This document shows positions 17,188 through 24,514 of a stretch of 36,339 bases of DNA, piece by piece. The DNA lies in the NCBI GenBank assembly GCA_031266115.1, contig JAISBQ010000253.1, positions 1-36,339 of the forward strand, read 5' to 3'. The stretch is from Bifidobacteriaceae bacterium (GTDB lineage: Bacteria > Actinomycetota > Actinomycetes > Actinomycetales > WQXJ01). The position numbers and the translations under genes were made by a program. The notes beneath the pieces were generated by a model, which saw only the letters and a list, made by a program, of their open reading frames with translations, was not told the origin of the DNA and did not search any database. The first letter of the stretch is position 1. Each line of letters starts with the position of its first letter.

Positions 17188-17248
17188 GCCGAGTTTCGCC
17201 TTTCCGGGCCGAAACCGGCCGATCTGGCCCGCAAACCTGAAAAACTTG
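17188..17248 (+). repeat. 61-bp inverted-repeat element, copy C
   Basis: Left arm GCCGAGTTTCG, then CCTTTCCGGGC, CGAAACCGGCC, GATCTGGCCCG, CAAACC and a decayed right arm TGAAAAACTTG. The interior is close to the minus-strand copy at 22622-22682, with the same GGCC-N5-GGCC inner dyad. Confidence 0.8.
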
Positions 17249-17316
17249 ATGGTTTGGTGGAGTGCTGGGGGGATGCCCCTTGTTCGCCCGCGGCGCCGTG
17301 GTGTCCTCGGCGCTGG

Positions 17317-18600
17317 TCAGGGAAACGCGGTCGCCCCGCCGATCGAGGAAAACCAGGCGCCAATCCACCCCGATACCCAGGTTGCCGCCAGCAGCACCAT
17401 CGCGATGAACCATGGCCTTTGCGCGGCCAACGCGCGCGCCGGAGGAAACAGGAGAGGGAAGGCCGGCAGGATGAACCGTGGGAAGCAGACCCAGTAGGAG
17501 GCATTGGTCATCGCAAGCAGCACGATCCCGCAGGCGTAGGCGACGAGCGGCCATCGCATCCGCTGGGCGAAGCACGCGGCGAGGCAGATCAGCGCCCCGG
17601 CCACCGTGACCGCGACCACGGTCACGTTGAGGTAGTGGGGCTGCGCGAGCGCATCGGCGAGGCGGTGCACAAACTCGCTCAGCGGGTTCAGACGCGAGCC
17701 CCAACCGCTGCCCTGGACGTCGAGGTATCCCAGCGGCCGGCCCACCCGCCATCCGACCCACAGGACGAATCCGGTCCACCCCGCCGGCGCCATCACCATG
17801 CCGGCGGCGGCATGCAGGCGCTCGCGGCCCGGTGTCCGGCGCCGGACCAGGGCGATCGCGCAGGCGAGACCGACCACGATCCACAAGGCGATCCCCGTGG
17901 GCCGCGTCAGCCCGGCGACCAGGCTCGCGAGGCCGGCCCAGGCCCACTGTCGGCGCAACACACACCTCAGCGCGATGGCGGCGGGAAGAGTGAACAGCGA
18001 TTCGCTGAACCCGCCGGATTCCACGATCGCGATCGGCAACGCGCCCCATGCCATCGCCGCGACCACGGCCGCCCGCGCGGGCATGACCTCGCGGGCGACG
18101 GCGAAGATTGCCCATGCTGCCCCCATTCCGGCGAGCCACACGACCAGTACCGCCGCGGCAGGAACAGACATGGTCCCGGCCGGGATGATGGCCGCCACCA
18201 ACCGGATGGCCATGGGATAGACGGGGAAGAAGGCGAGGTTGACCTGGTGGTCCGCCGTCCACTCGTCGTAGCCGCGTTCGGCGATGGTGGCGTTCCAACT
18301 CGTGTCCCCGAACAACGCGAGCTGGTGCAGCGGATGGATGGTCGATTCGTCCGGCAGCCCCCACCAATAGACCGCGAGCGCCACCAGCCGCAGAGCCAGC
18401 CACCCGGCTACGGCCACACCGCCAGGACGATGCCGGGCCACGCTCCAGATTCGGCGCACCCACCCGGCGAAAGCACCCGCGGCGGCGTCTGCGGCGGCGT
18501 CCATACCCGTGCCCCCATCTCGGGGTATCCACAGGTGTCGCGCCCCACGCCGGCGCCGGGAGCGCTGAAGGACGTCATGCTCCGTCGGCACGGCGCCCAT
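17317..18600 (-). CDS. Polytopic membrane mannosyltransferase, PIG-V-like
   Basis: 427 residues with about eight or nine hydrophobic spans. After the first span comes a long extracytoplasmic loop. NLAFFPVYPMAIRL, ESGGFSESLFTLP and LTRPTGIALWI are hallmarks of the PIG-V/GPI-mannosyltransferase-2-like GT-C family found in actinobacteria. Such enzymes use polyprenol-phosphate-linked sugars on the outer membrane face, so the GT2 at 13056 could supply the lipid-linked donor (inference). GPI anchors are not expected in bacteria; the acceptor would be a surface glycan, lipid or protein. ATG 18600 has a weak GGA 7 nt upstream; ATG 18504 (MDAAADAAAGAF) would drop a 32-residue basic leader and is a real alternative. 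The gene is divergent from the alpha/beta hydrolase. Confidence 0.82.
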   Translation of the reverse strand: MGAVPTEHDVLQRSRRRRGARHLWIPRDGGTGMDAAADAAAGAFAGWVRRIWSVARHRPGGVAVAGWLALRLVALAVYWWGLPDESTIHPLHQLALFGDTSWNATIAERGYDEWTADHQVNLAFFPVYPMAIRLVAAIIPAGTMSVPAAAVLVVWLAGMGAAWAIFAVAREVMPARAAVVAAMAWGALPIAIVESGGFSESLFTLPAAIALRCVLRRQWAWAGLASLVAGLTRPTGIALWIVVGLACAIALVRRRTPGRERLHAAAGMVMAPAGWTGFVLWVGWRVGRPLGYLDVQGSGWGSRLNPLSEFVHRLADALAQPHYLNVTVVAVTVAGALICLAACFAQRMRWPLVAYACGIVLLAMTNASYWVCFPRFILPAFPLLFPPARALAAQRPWFIAMVLLAATWVSGWIGAWFSSIGGATAFP

Positions 18601-18664
18601 TGTACGGTCCCACCCGCCGACGCCTGCGCTGTTCAGCGGTTCCGTCGGGCGAACGCCGGAGTAC

Positions 18665-18670
18665 TAGATT
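18665..18670 (+). promoter_or_regulatory. -10-like TAGATT, predicted leaderless start for the hydrolase gene
   Basis: TAGATT ends 6 nt before GTG 18677, the same spacing as at 9862 and 26822. No Shine-Dalgarno precedes the GTG. Confidence 0.5.
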
Positions 18671-18676
18671 GACCCG

Positions 18677-19633
18677 GTGACCCAACCGACCCCTGACCCA
18701 GCCGGCACCCCCGACCCCATGGCCGCCCCGTCCACGCCGTCCAGCCCCGACCGCCCCGGCCGTCAACCTGGTGGGAACCAACCGAACGCCCTCATGAAGT
18801 CCCTCATCAAGGCCGGGTTCATTGGCGGCGGCTACCTCACTCCTCGCCTCGCCGCGAAGACCGGTGCCGCCCTGTGGTGCCGCCTCCCACGCAACCAGGC
18901 CCGACGCAAGGACAACCGGCCTCATCCCGGCGAGATGGCGCGCATCGCCGTCGACGACACCCACCACCTCACTGTCGAATCGTGGGGGCCTGCCGACGCT
19001 CCCGTGGTCTACCTCGTCCACGGGTGGGGCGGGTGGCGGGGACAGGTCGCATCGTTCGTGCCGCCTCTCGTCGAAGCGGGGCTGCGCGCCGTGGCATTCG
19101 ATTGCCTGTCCCATGGCGATTCGGATCCCGGCGAGCACGGTGCGGGCTATTCCTCAGGCGGCGAGATGATCCGCTCACTGAAGGCGGTGGCCGCCATCGT
19201 CGGTCCGGCGCGTGGCGTGATTGCCCACTCGCTGGGATGCGGCGCGACGGCCAGGTCCATCCTCGAATCGGGTCTGAGCGCTGAGCGCCTCGCCTTCATC
19301 GCCCCCAACCCCGACATGGGCGCCATCGCCGCCGATTTCGGACGGTCACTCGGGTTCCCCCCGCGGACAATTCGCCTGATGATCCACGCGATGGAACGCT
19401 GGGCCCATCGCACCGTGGCCGATTTCGACATCGCCGCCATGGGAGCCACAGGCGCGTTGCCACCGGCGCTGGTGGTCCACGATCGCGCCGACAAGGAAGT
19501 CCCGTTCGCGACGGCGACGGACATCGAGGCGCGCTGGCCGGGCTCACGCCTCATGCCTACGCAAGGGTACGGTCACCATCGCATCCTCATCGCTCCGGAG
19601 GTGATCCGGGCCGCCACGGCGCATATGGGATGA
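18677..19633 (+). CDS. Alpha/beta hydrolase family protein
   Basis: 318 residues from GTG 18677. A Pro/Ser/Thr-rich, low-complexity leader of ~35 residues precedes NALMKSLIKAGFIGGGYL. VVYLVHGWGGWRGQ (~115) is the oxyanion-hole HG loop. GVIAHSLGCGA (~183) is the nucleophile elbow, with AHSLG in place of the common GxSxG, leaving Ser as the likely nucleophile. VVHDRADKEVPF (~275) gives the acid Asp, and GYGHHRIL (~305) the His. All three catalytic residues are therefore present. The family covers esterases, lipases and similar enzymes; the substrate is not predictable. It is followed after 73 bp by the aldo/keto reductase on the same strand. The leader is not a clear signal peptide. Confidence 0.87.
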   Translation: MTQPTPDPAGTPDPMAAPSTPSSPDRPGRQPGGNQPNALMKSLIKAGFIGGGYLTPRLAAKTGAALWCRLPRNQARRKDNRPHPGEMARIAVDDTHHLTVESWGPADAPVVYLVHGWGGWRGQVASFVPPLVEAGLRAVAFDCLSHGDSDPGEHGAGYSSGGEMIRSLKAVAAIVGPARGVIAHSLGCGATARSILESGLSAERLAFIAPNPDMGAIAADFGRSLGFPPRTIRLMIHAMERWAHRTVADFDIAAMGATGALPPALVVHDRADKEVPFATATDIEARWPGSRLMPTQGYGHHRILIAPEVIRAATAHMG

Positions 19634-19706
19634 GACGTGCACCGACGATGGCGATCCCGGCCATGGTCACGGCGACGTCGCCCGCGCGCGTCTAGGGTTG
19701 GAGGCC

Positions 19707-20711
19707 ATGGAACAGCGCACCTTAGGCAAGACCGGCGTCGACGTGTCCGTCATCGGACTCGGTACCTGGCAATTCGGACCGACATGGCGAGATCTCAGCG
19801 ACACGGAGGCGATGGCGATCCTGGCGACCGCCGCCGACGCCGGCGTCACCGTGTTCGATACGGCCGACGTGTACGGCGACGGCCGAAGCGAGGCGTTGAT
19901 CGGGCGTTTCCTTGCGGAGCACGGCACCGACTACCCCGCCGGGATCACGGTGTTGACCAAGATGGGGCGCCGTGCCAACCCCCACGTGGCCGCAGCCTAC
20001 AACGAGGCCAACTTCCGCGCCTGGCTGGACCGATCGCGCGCCAACCTGCAGGTGGACACGATCCCACTGGTCCAACTGCACTGCCCACCCACCTCCGTCT
20101 ACTCCCGCCCGGACGTCTTCGACGCTCTCGACGCCATCCAGGCAGACGGCATCATTGCCCACTACGGCGTATCGGTGGAGACAGCCGGCGAGGCGATGAC
20201 CGCCATCGGCCATCCCGGTGTGGCGAGTGTCCAGATCATCCTCAACGTCCTGCGCCGCAAACCCCTGGAACGGGTGCTGCCAGCGGCGGCCGCCGCGGGG
20301 GTGGGCATCATCGCGCGGGTGCCGCTCGCATCAGGCCTGCTGACCGGCAAGTTCACCAAGGACACGGTGTTCGCACCCACCGATCATCGGACGTTCAACC
20401 GGCACGGGGAGGCTTTCGATCAGGGAGAGACGTTCTCCGGCGTCCCCTACGAAGCTGGCCTCGAGGCGGCGGCTCAGGTCGAGGCGATCGCCCACACTCT
20501 GCCGGATGCGCCATCGGCCTCCCAACTCGCCCTGCGCTGGGTTCTCGATCAGCCGGGCGTGAGCACCGTCATCCCAGGCGCGTCATCGACCAGCCACGTC
20601 CGCTCCAACGTGGTCGCCGCAGGGTTGCCGCGGCTGTCGGGCGCCACGCTCGACGCTCTGCAGGCCGTCTACGATTCCACCGTGCGCGCCGCGGTCCACC
20701 ACCGCTGGTGA
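19707..20711 (+). CDS. Aldo/keto reductase
   Basis: 334 residues. EQRTLGKTGVDVSVIGLGTW is the standard start of the NAD(P)H-dependent aldo/keto reductase family. The catalytic tetrad is visible: Asp and Tyr in FDTADVYGDGRSE, Lys in VLTKMG and His in VQLHCPP. The C-terminal cofactor loop VSTVIPGASSTSHVRSN is typical of the AKR11/AKR12-like group, which binds NADP(H). It should reduce aldehydes or ketones (or oxidise the alcohols) in the cytosol. ATG 19707 is chosen: AGGG lies 9 nt upstream, whereas the in-frame TTG at 19698 overlaps it. It is 25 bp from the next gene, so the two are probably co-transcribed. The natural substrate is unknown. Confidence 0.93.
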   Translation: MEQRTLGKTGVDVSVIGLGTWQFGPTWRDLSDTEAMAILATAADAGVTVFDTADVYGDGRSEALIGRFLAEHGTDYPAGITVLTKMGRRANPHVAAAYNEANFRAWLDRSRANLQVDTIPLVQLHCPPTSVYSRPDVFDALDAIQADGIIAHYGVSVETAGEAMTAIGHPGVASVQIILNVLRRKPLERVLPAAAAAGVGIIARVPLASGLLTGKFTKDTVFAPTDHRTFNRHGEAFDQGETFSGVPYEAGLEAAAQVEAIAHTLPDAPSASQLALRWVLDQPGVSTVIPGASSTSHVRSNVVAAGLPRLSGATLDALQAVYDSTVRAAVHHRW

Positions 20712-20736
20712 TGCCGGACCACTCGAAAGGAAACCC

Positions 20737-21723
20737 ATGTCCCTGACCATCCTGTTCATCGGCGGCACCGGCACCATTTCCCATGCCTGTGTCCGGCGGG
20801 CGTTGACCACCGGGCACCGCGTGACCGTCCTCAACCGTGGCCAATCGGCGCTGCGCCCTCTGCCCCCGGACGTGGAACTCGTGACCGCGGACATTCGCGG
20901 CGACGATGTCGCATCAACTCTCGCGGGCCGCACGTTCGACGTGGTGTGCGACTTCCTCAGCTACACACCGGATCATCTGGCCCGCGGTGTCAGCCAGTGG
21001 CGCGGACGCACCGGCCAATATGTGTTCATCTCCTCGGCCTCGGCCTACTCCAAGCCGGTCGCGCGCCTGCCCATCGTGGAGTCCACACCCTTGGTGAACC
21101 CGTTCTGGCAGTATTCGCGTGACAAGGCGGCATGCGAGGACCTGCTGATGGGGCTGATCCGCTCGGAGGGTTTCCCGGCCACCATCGTTCGCCCTTCCCA
21201 CACGTACGACGGCGGGATGACGTTGACCGCCGGAGGATGGACCGACATCGACCGCATGCGTCGCGGCGCGCCCGTCATCGTGCTCGGCGATGGGACGAGC
21301 CTGTGGACGCTCACGCATGCGAGCGACTTCGCGGCGTGGTTTGTGCCGCTGCTGGGGGATCGGCGTGCCGTAGGGGACGTCTTCCACATCACCGGCGATG
21401 AAGTGTTGCCGTGGGATGCCATCTACACCGAGTTGGCGCATGCCGCCGGGGTGCACTCGCCGCACCTGGTCCACGTGGCCTCGGCCACCATCGCTCGCGC
21501 ACTTCCTGAACTCGGCCCGGACCTGTTGGGCGACAAGGCGCATTCGGTGATCTTCGACAACACGAAGGTCCGTTCCATCGCCACCGGCCACGCCCAGAAG
21601 GTGCCGTTCTGGCAGGGGGCTCGCGAGATTGTCGCCTTCCACGACGCCCACCCGGGCCTCCAGGTGGTGGACCCGGTCGCCGACCGGGCATTCGACGCCC
21701 TCGCCGAAGCGGCACTGGGCTGA
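20737..21723 (+). CDS. NAD-dependent epimerase/dehydratase family protein (extended SDR)
   Basis: 328 residues. TILFIGGTGTISHACVRRAL is the Rossmann GxxGxxx motif, here GGTGTIS. YVFISSASAYSK holds the Ser, and YSRDKAACED is the YxxxK catalytic pair. IVRPSHTYDGGM and the later THASDFAAWFVPLL are usual for extended or atypical SDRs of the isoflavone-reductase/sugar-epimerase-like group. AAAGG stands 7 nt before ATG 20737. It follows the aldo/keto reductase by 25 bp, and the two could act in one carbohydrate or carbonyl pathway. It converges with the vapC-like gene across only 24 bp. The exact reaction is not predictable. Confidence 0.9.
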   Translation: MSLTILFIGGTGTISHACVRRALTTGHRVTVLNRGQSALRPLPPDVELVTADIRGDDVASTLAGRTFDVVCDFLSYTPDHLARGVSQWRGRTGQYVFISSASAYSKPVARLPIVESTPLVNPFWQYSRDKAACEDLLMGLIRSEGFPATIVRPSHTYDGGMTLTAGGWTDIDRMRRGAPVIVLGDGTSLWTLTHASDFAAWFVPLLGDRRAVGDVFHITGDEVLPWDAIYTELAHAAGVHSPHLVHVASATIARALPELGPDLLGDKAHSVIFDNTKVRSIATGHAQKVPFWQGAREIVAFHDAHPGLQVVDPVADRAFDALAEAALG

Positions 21724-21747
21724 TCCCTTGCACCGTCGGGTGGCGCC

Positions 21748-22146
21748 CTAGGCCCCAGCTCCCAGCACGGGCAGCCCAAGGAGCAGGGCCGCCTCAGCCA
21801 TTCGTTCGTCGAAAGTCACCACAGCTTCGAGATCGTCACCGAGCGTCAGCGCGCTCGCCACATGAATCGCATCCAAGCTCCGCGGTATCGCCGGGTCCAG
21901 GTCTGCTGCCCTGTCGAGGACAGCGAGGTCCACGACAATCAGATCGAGAGATTCAAGAAGCTGTCGCGCGCGAACCTTGGTGGCGAGCGGCTGCGTCCGA
22001 ACCGCTCGCAACAGCTCAGTCCAGGCGATGGCGCTCGATGTGGGGCGCTCGCGCATGTGGGCCCAGATTGCCCGCGCACTGTCGCTTCCAGGTTCCATGA
22101 CGAGAACCTTCACCAACGCGGACGTGTCGACGTAGCACGTCATCAT
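21748..22146 (-). CDS. vapC: PIN-domain toxin, VapC-like
   Basis: 132 residues. The PIN acidic residues are visible: CYVDTSALVKV (first Asp), AWTELLRAV (Glu), SLDAIHVASALTLG (Asp), VVTFDERMAEAA (last Asp). The family consists of Mg-dependent ribonucleases that cut tRNA or other RNA and are held in check by a cognate VapB. ATG 22146 shares one base with the antitoxin stop (TAATG), and AGAGG lies 5 nt upstream; GTG 22152 and ATG 22143 are also in frame. It lies downstream of its antitoxin in the usual order. The RNA target is unknown. Confidence 0.9.
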   Translation of the reverse strand: MMTCYVDTSALVKVLVMEPGSDSARAIWAHMRERPTSSAIAWTELLRAVRTQPLATKVRARQLLESLDLIVVDLAVLDRAADLDPAIPRSLDAIHVASALTLGDDLEAVVTFDERMAEAALLLGLPVLGAGA

Positions 22147-22421
22147 TACCACCTCTCCGCATCACGCATCTCGGCAAGAACCTCACTGGGAGATGGCTGA
22201 CCCTCGCCAAGTTCCTCTGGCGGACCGAAATCGCGATGGTCGCGCGACGCGGGGCGCAGACGCCCAGCGGCGACCATCCGTTCGCGGCGCGTCGCGGGAA
22301 GGGGGATGATCTGGGCGACTTCAGCGCCCCTGTCTGTGATGATGACTTCTTCGCCCCTTCTCGCCGCTGCTATCGCACCGGCTGGATTCTGACGCAGTTC
22401 ACGGATCCCGACTGACCTCAT
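22146..22421 (-). CDS. vapB: Phd/YefM-type antitoxin, VapB-like
   Basis: 91 residues. RSVGIRELRQNPAGAIAAA and GEEVIITDRGAEVAQIIPL are the DNA-binding and dimerisation part of the Phd/YefM antitoxin family; the acidic, flexible C-terminus should wrap the PIN toxin. It is immediately upstream of the toxin with a 1-nt overlap. Autoregulation is expected in this family, and a 17-bp imperfect palindrome sits directly before its start codon. No Shine-Dalgarno is visible, which fits a leaderless transcript. Confidence 0.9.
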   Translation of the reverse strand: MRSVGIRELRQNPAGAIAAARRGEEVIITDRGAEVAQIIPLPATRRERMVAAGRLRPASRDHRDFGPPEELGEGQPSPSEVLAEMRDAERW

Positions 22422-22438
22422 GATCTACATTGTAGGTC
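22422..22438 (-). promoter_or_regulatory. Combined -10 and operator palindrome of the vapBC module
   Basis: GATCTACATTGTAGGTC is a near-perfect palindrome (arms differ at one position). Read on the minus strand it contains TACAAT, a good -10, ending 7 nt before ATG 22421. A repressor bound here would cover both the -10 and the start codon. Confidence 0.6.
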
Positions 22439-22538
22439 ACTCACGCCGCCATGGCCACGCTCCCCCGGAGGGCCACGCCCTGCCGCGCCTCGGCGACCCA
22501 TGCCGTCCCCGAGACCCTGTGGCCTGCCCAGACAGAGC

Positions 22539-22599
22539 GCCGAGTTTCACCTTTCCGGGCTGAATCGGGTGTCTTTGCCCCTCAAACCTGAAACTCGGC
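22539..22599 (+). repeat. 61-bp inverted-repeat element, copy A
   Basis: Perfect 11-bp terminal inverted repeats GCCGAGTTTCA (22539-22549) and TGAAACTCGGC (22589-22599). The interior has CCTTTCCGGGC near the left arm and CAAACC next to the right arm. This copy best defines the family. Confidence 0.88.
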
Positions 22600-22621
22600 G
22601 ACCCGAGCGCCCGGCCAGAAC

Positions 22622-22682
22622 GTCGAGTTTCAGGTTTGGGGGCCAGATTGGCCCGTTTTGGCCCGCGAAGGTGAAACTCGGC
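22622..22682 (-). repeat. 61-bp inverted-repeat element, copy B, inverted relative to A
   Basis: On the minus strand: GCCGAGTTTCA, CCTTCGCGGGC, CAAAACGGGCC, AATCTGGCCCC, CAAACC, TGAAACTCGAC. It lies 22 bp from copy A in opposite orientation, so A and B can also pair with each other (15-bp perfect pairing of 22583-22597 with 22624-22638). It sits downstream of the ABC importer operon. Confidence 0.88.
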
Positions 22683-22723
22683 GGACTGGTGGGTCCGTAC
22701 TCTGCCTGGATCTCTCCGGTCGG

Positions 22724-22740
22724 CGCGGCATCGTGCCGCG
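22724..22740 (-). terminator. Hairpin terminator candidate after the ABC importer operon
   Basis: CGCGGCA (22724-22730) and TGCCGCG (22734-22740) form a perfect 7-bp stem with a TCG loop, 26 bp beyond the permease stop in the direction of transcription. No T-run follows. Confidence 0.5.
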
Positions 22741-22765
22741 TCGCGGGGGCGATTGCGGTGTTAGG

Positions 22766-23611
22766 TCAACGGAAACCCGTGATGAGGATTGAGCGGACGA
22801 TGTGCTTTTGCGTGAGGACAAACAGGGTCACAATCGGTGCCATCGCGATGACGGCCGCGGCGGTGACGAGGGTCCAGTGGCTGTTGTATTGTCCTTGGAG
22901 TGCCGCCGTCGCGACGGTGAGGACCTGCCACTGTGTGCCAGACGTCACAATCCGTGGCCACATGAACGAGTTCCATTGCGAAACCACGGTGATGAGGGTG
23001 AGCGTGACGATGATCGGCCGGCTGAGGGGGATGACGATCTCGACCAACATGTCCAGAGTTGACACCCCATCCAGCCGAGCAGCATCGACCACTTCTTGAG
23101 GGATAGCCCGGAAACGCTCCCTCAACAAGAAGATCGCATAGGGCGAGCCGAAGCACAGGGGCAGCACCAGACCCCAGAACGTGTCGCGCAGGCCGAATTG
23201 GACCATCATGAGGTATAGCGGCACCACGGTGACCGCTTGAGGGATCATCAGTGTCGAGAGGTAGACCCAAAACAGGGGTTCACGTCCGGGGAATGTCAAC
23301 CGCGCAAAGGCAAAGGCAGCCAGGATAGAGAACGTCACCTGGGTCAGCACCACGAATGCGGTCACCGCCGCGGTCACCCAAATCGAGTGGGTGAGATTGT
23401 GGGAACCGCCGAGCAGTTCGGCGAAGTTGACCGTAGAAGGCGGCTGGGGAGGCGCCAGCGCCGAGTGGGAGGCAAAGTCGCTAGGCGTCTTGATGGCCGT
23501 GGAGACTGTCAGGAGCAGAGGGCCGATGGCGGCCAGTGCCCCTGCCACAAGCAGGGCGTAGACCCCGGCGGCGCGCGCCGGTGTGGCGACGCGCTCACGT
23601 AGAGAGGTCAT
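22766..23611 (-). CDS. Carbohydrate ABC transporter permease, MalG-type
   Basis: 281 residues with six hydrophobic spans. EVVDAARLDGVSTLDMLVEI followed by VIPLSRP is the EAA loop that docks the ATPase, and the end LTQKHIVRSILITGFR (xxGxxKG-like) is typical of MalG/UgpE-type subunits (CUT1 family). ATG 23611 is selected because GAGG lies 7 nt upstream; the frame is open to 23761 but those residues belong to the overlapping upstream gene. It overlaps the MalF-type gene by 17 nt, implying translational coupling. It would form the membrane channel with that subunit; the ATPase is not in the window and may be a shared MsiK-type protein (inference). Confidence 0.93.
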   Translation of the reverse strand: MTSLRERVATPARAAGVYALLVAGALAAIGPLLLTVSTAIKTPSDFASHSALAPPQPPSTVNFAELLGGSHNLTHSIWVTAAVTAFVVLTQVTFSILAAFAFARLTFPGREPLFWVYLSTLMIPQAVTVVPLYLMMVQFGLRDTFWGLVLPLCFGSPYAIFLLRERFRAIPQEVVDAARLDGVSTLDMLVEIVIPLSRPIIVTLTLITVVSQWNSFMWPRIVTSGTQWQVLTVATAALQGQYNSHWTLVTAAAVIAMAPIVTLFVLTQKHIVRSILITGFR

Positions 23612-24485
23612 AGGTGGTCCTCTTGTCGAAATACAGTTTCTGGAGTAGCGCCATCGCTGCGAGCAAGATAAACACCACCAGGGCCATCGCTGCGGCCGAG
23701 CCGAATTCGTGATTTTGGAACGCCTCGTAGTAGATGCGTGCACCCACCACATCTGTGGCATACAGCGGTCCGCCGCCAGTCAGGACATAGACCGTATCGA
23801 AGGTCTGCGCCGCCGTGATCGCCGTGGTCAGCAGGACAAAGAACAAGGTTGGCCGCAAGAGCGGCACCGTGATGGTCCAGAAGATGCGCAATCGCCCAGC
23901 GCCGTCGAGCTGGGCCGCCTCGGTGATGGTCTCGGGGATGGCACCGAGGCCTGATAGGAAAAACAGAGTCACATATCCCACCTGCGACCAGACAGAGACC
24001 AACGCCACGGAAGGCAACGCGAGCGCCTGATCGGAGAGCCATTCAATCCGGTGACCGATCAGCGTATTCAACGCTCCGTGCGAGGGGGCCAGCACCCACG
24101 TCCACATGACGCCGACAGCGATCGGGGCGCACACCCACGGCAGGACGTAGAGGGTGCGAAAGAAGCCAGAACCGGGGAGCCGACGGTGCAGGAGGTTCGC
24201 GAAAAACAGCCCCAGCGCGGTTTGAGTAGGGATGACAATGAGCACGAAGGCGCCGGTGACGAGCAGTGAATTCGCGAAGCGGCCGTTCGTCATGATGCCG
24301 ACCCAGTTCGCTAGACCGACAAAGCGCGGCGGGGAGATGAGGTTCCAGCGGTAGAACGAAAGCCAGACGACGATGGCGATCGGCACGAGCATGAACAGGA
24401 CCACGCCAATCAGGCTCGGGGTGAGCAACGCCCACGCCGTCAAAGCCTCGCCGGCCTTGCGTCGCGTACGCCCGAGTGATCGCAT
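23595..24485 (-). CDS. Carbohydrate ABC transporter permease, MalF-type
   Basis: 296 residues with six hydrophobic spans. The basic N-terminus RSLGRTRRK precedes the first span; ETITEAAQLDGAGRLRIFWT plus ITVPLLRP is the EAA loop; FDTVYVLTGGGPLYATDVV is a strong signature of CUT1 MalF/UgpA-like subunits. It lies 29 bp downstream of the binding-protein gene and overlaps the MalG-type gene, so the three form one operon. The substrate is presumably a sugar or oligosaccharide; which one is not evident. Confidence 0.93.
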   Translation of the reverse strand: MRSLGRTRRKAGEALTAWALLTPSLIGVVLFMLVPIAIVVWLSFYRWNLISPPRFVGLANWVGIMTNGRFANSLLVTGAFVLIVIPTQTALGLFFANLLHRRLPGSGFFRTLYVLPWVCAPIAVGVMWTWVLAPSHGALNTLIGHRIEWLSDQALALPSVALVSVWSQVGYVTLFFLSGLGAIPETITEAAQLDGAGRLRIFWTITVPLLRPTLFFVLLTTAITAAQTFDTVYVLTGGGPLYATDVVGARIYYEAFQNHEFGSAAAMALVVFILLAAMALLQKLYFDKRTTYDLST

Positions 24486-24514
24486 AGCGGCTGGGGATGT
24501 CCCGGCGTCCTCGC

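Larger units (their letters stand above)
16627..17316. other. Repeat-rich intergenic region, about 690 bp
   Basis: No gene is supported. It lies between two minus-strand genes. It holds two copies of the 61-bp-type element (16773-16843 and 17188-17248) on either side of a four-copy inverted-repeat cluster of a different family (16896-17060). The long frames that cross it run through these repeats or mirror the membrane-protein gene next door. Confidence 0.6.

Noticed and set aside
16807..18672. 621-codon plus-strand open frame
   Set aside because: It runs through the intergenic repeats and is antisense to the membrane mannosyltransferase; its translation is Arg/Pro/His-rich with no motif, as expected for a high-GC mirror frame.
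23612..23761. 50-residue N-terminal extension of the MalG-type permease
   Set aside because: These codons belong to the end of the overlapping MalF-type gene in another frame, and a good Shine-Dalgarno marks ATG 23611.
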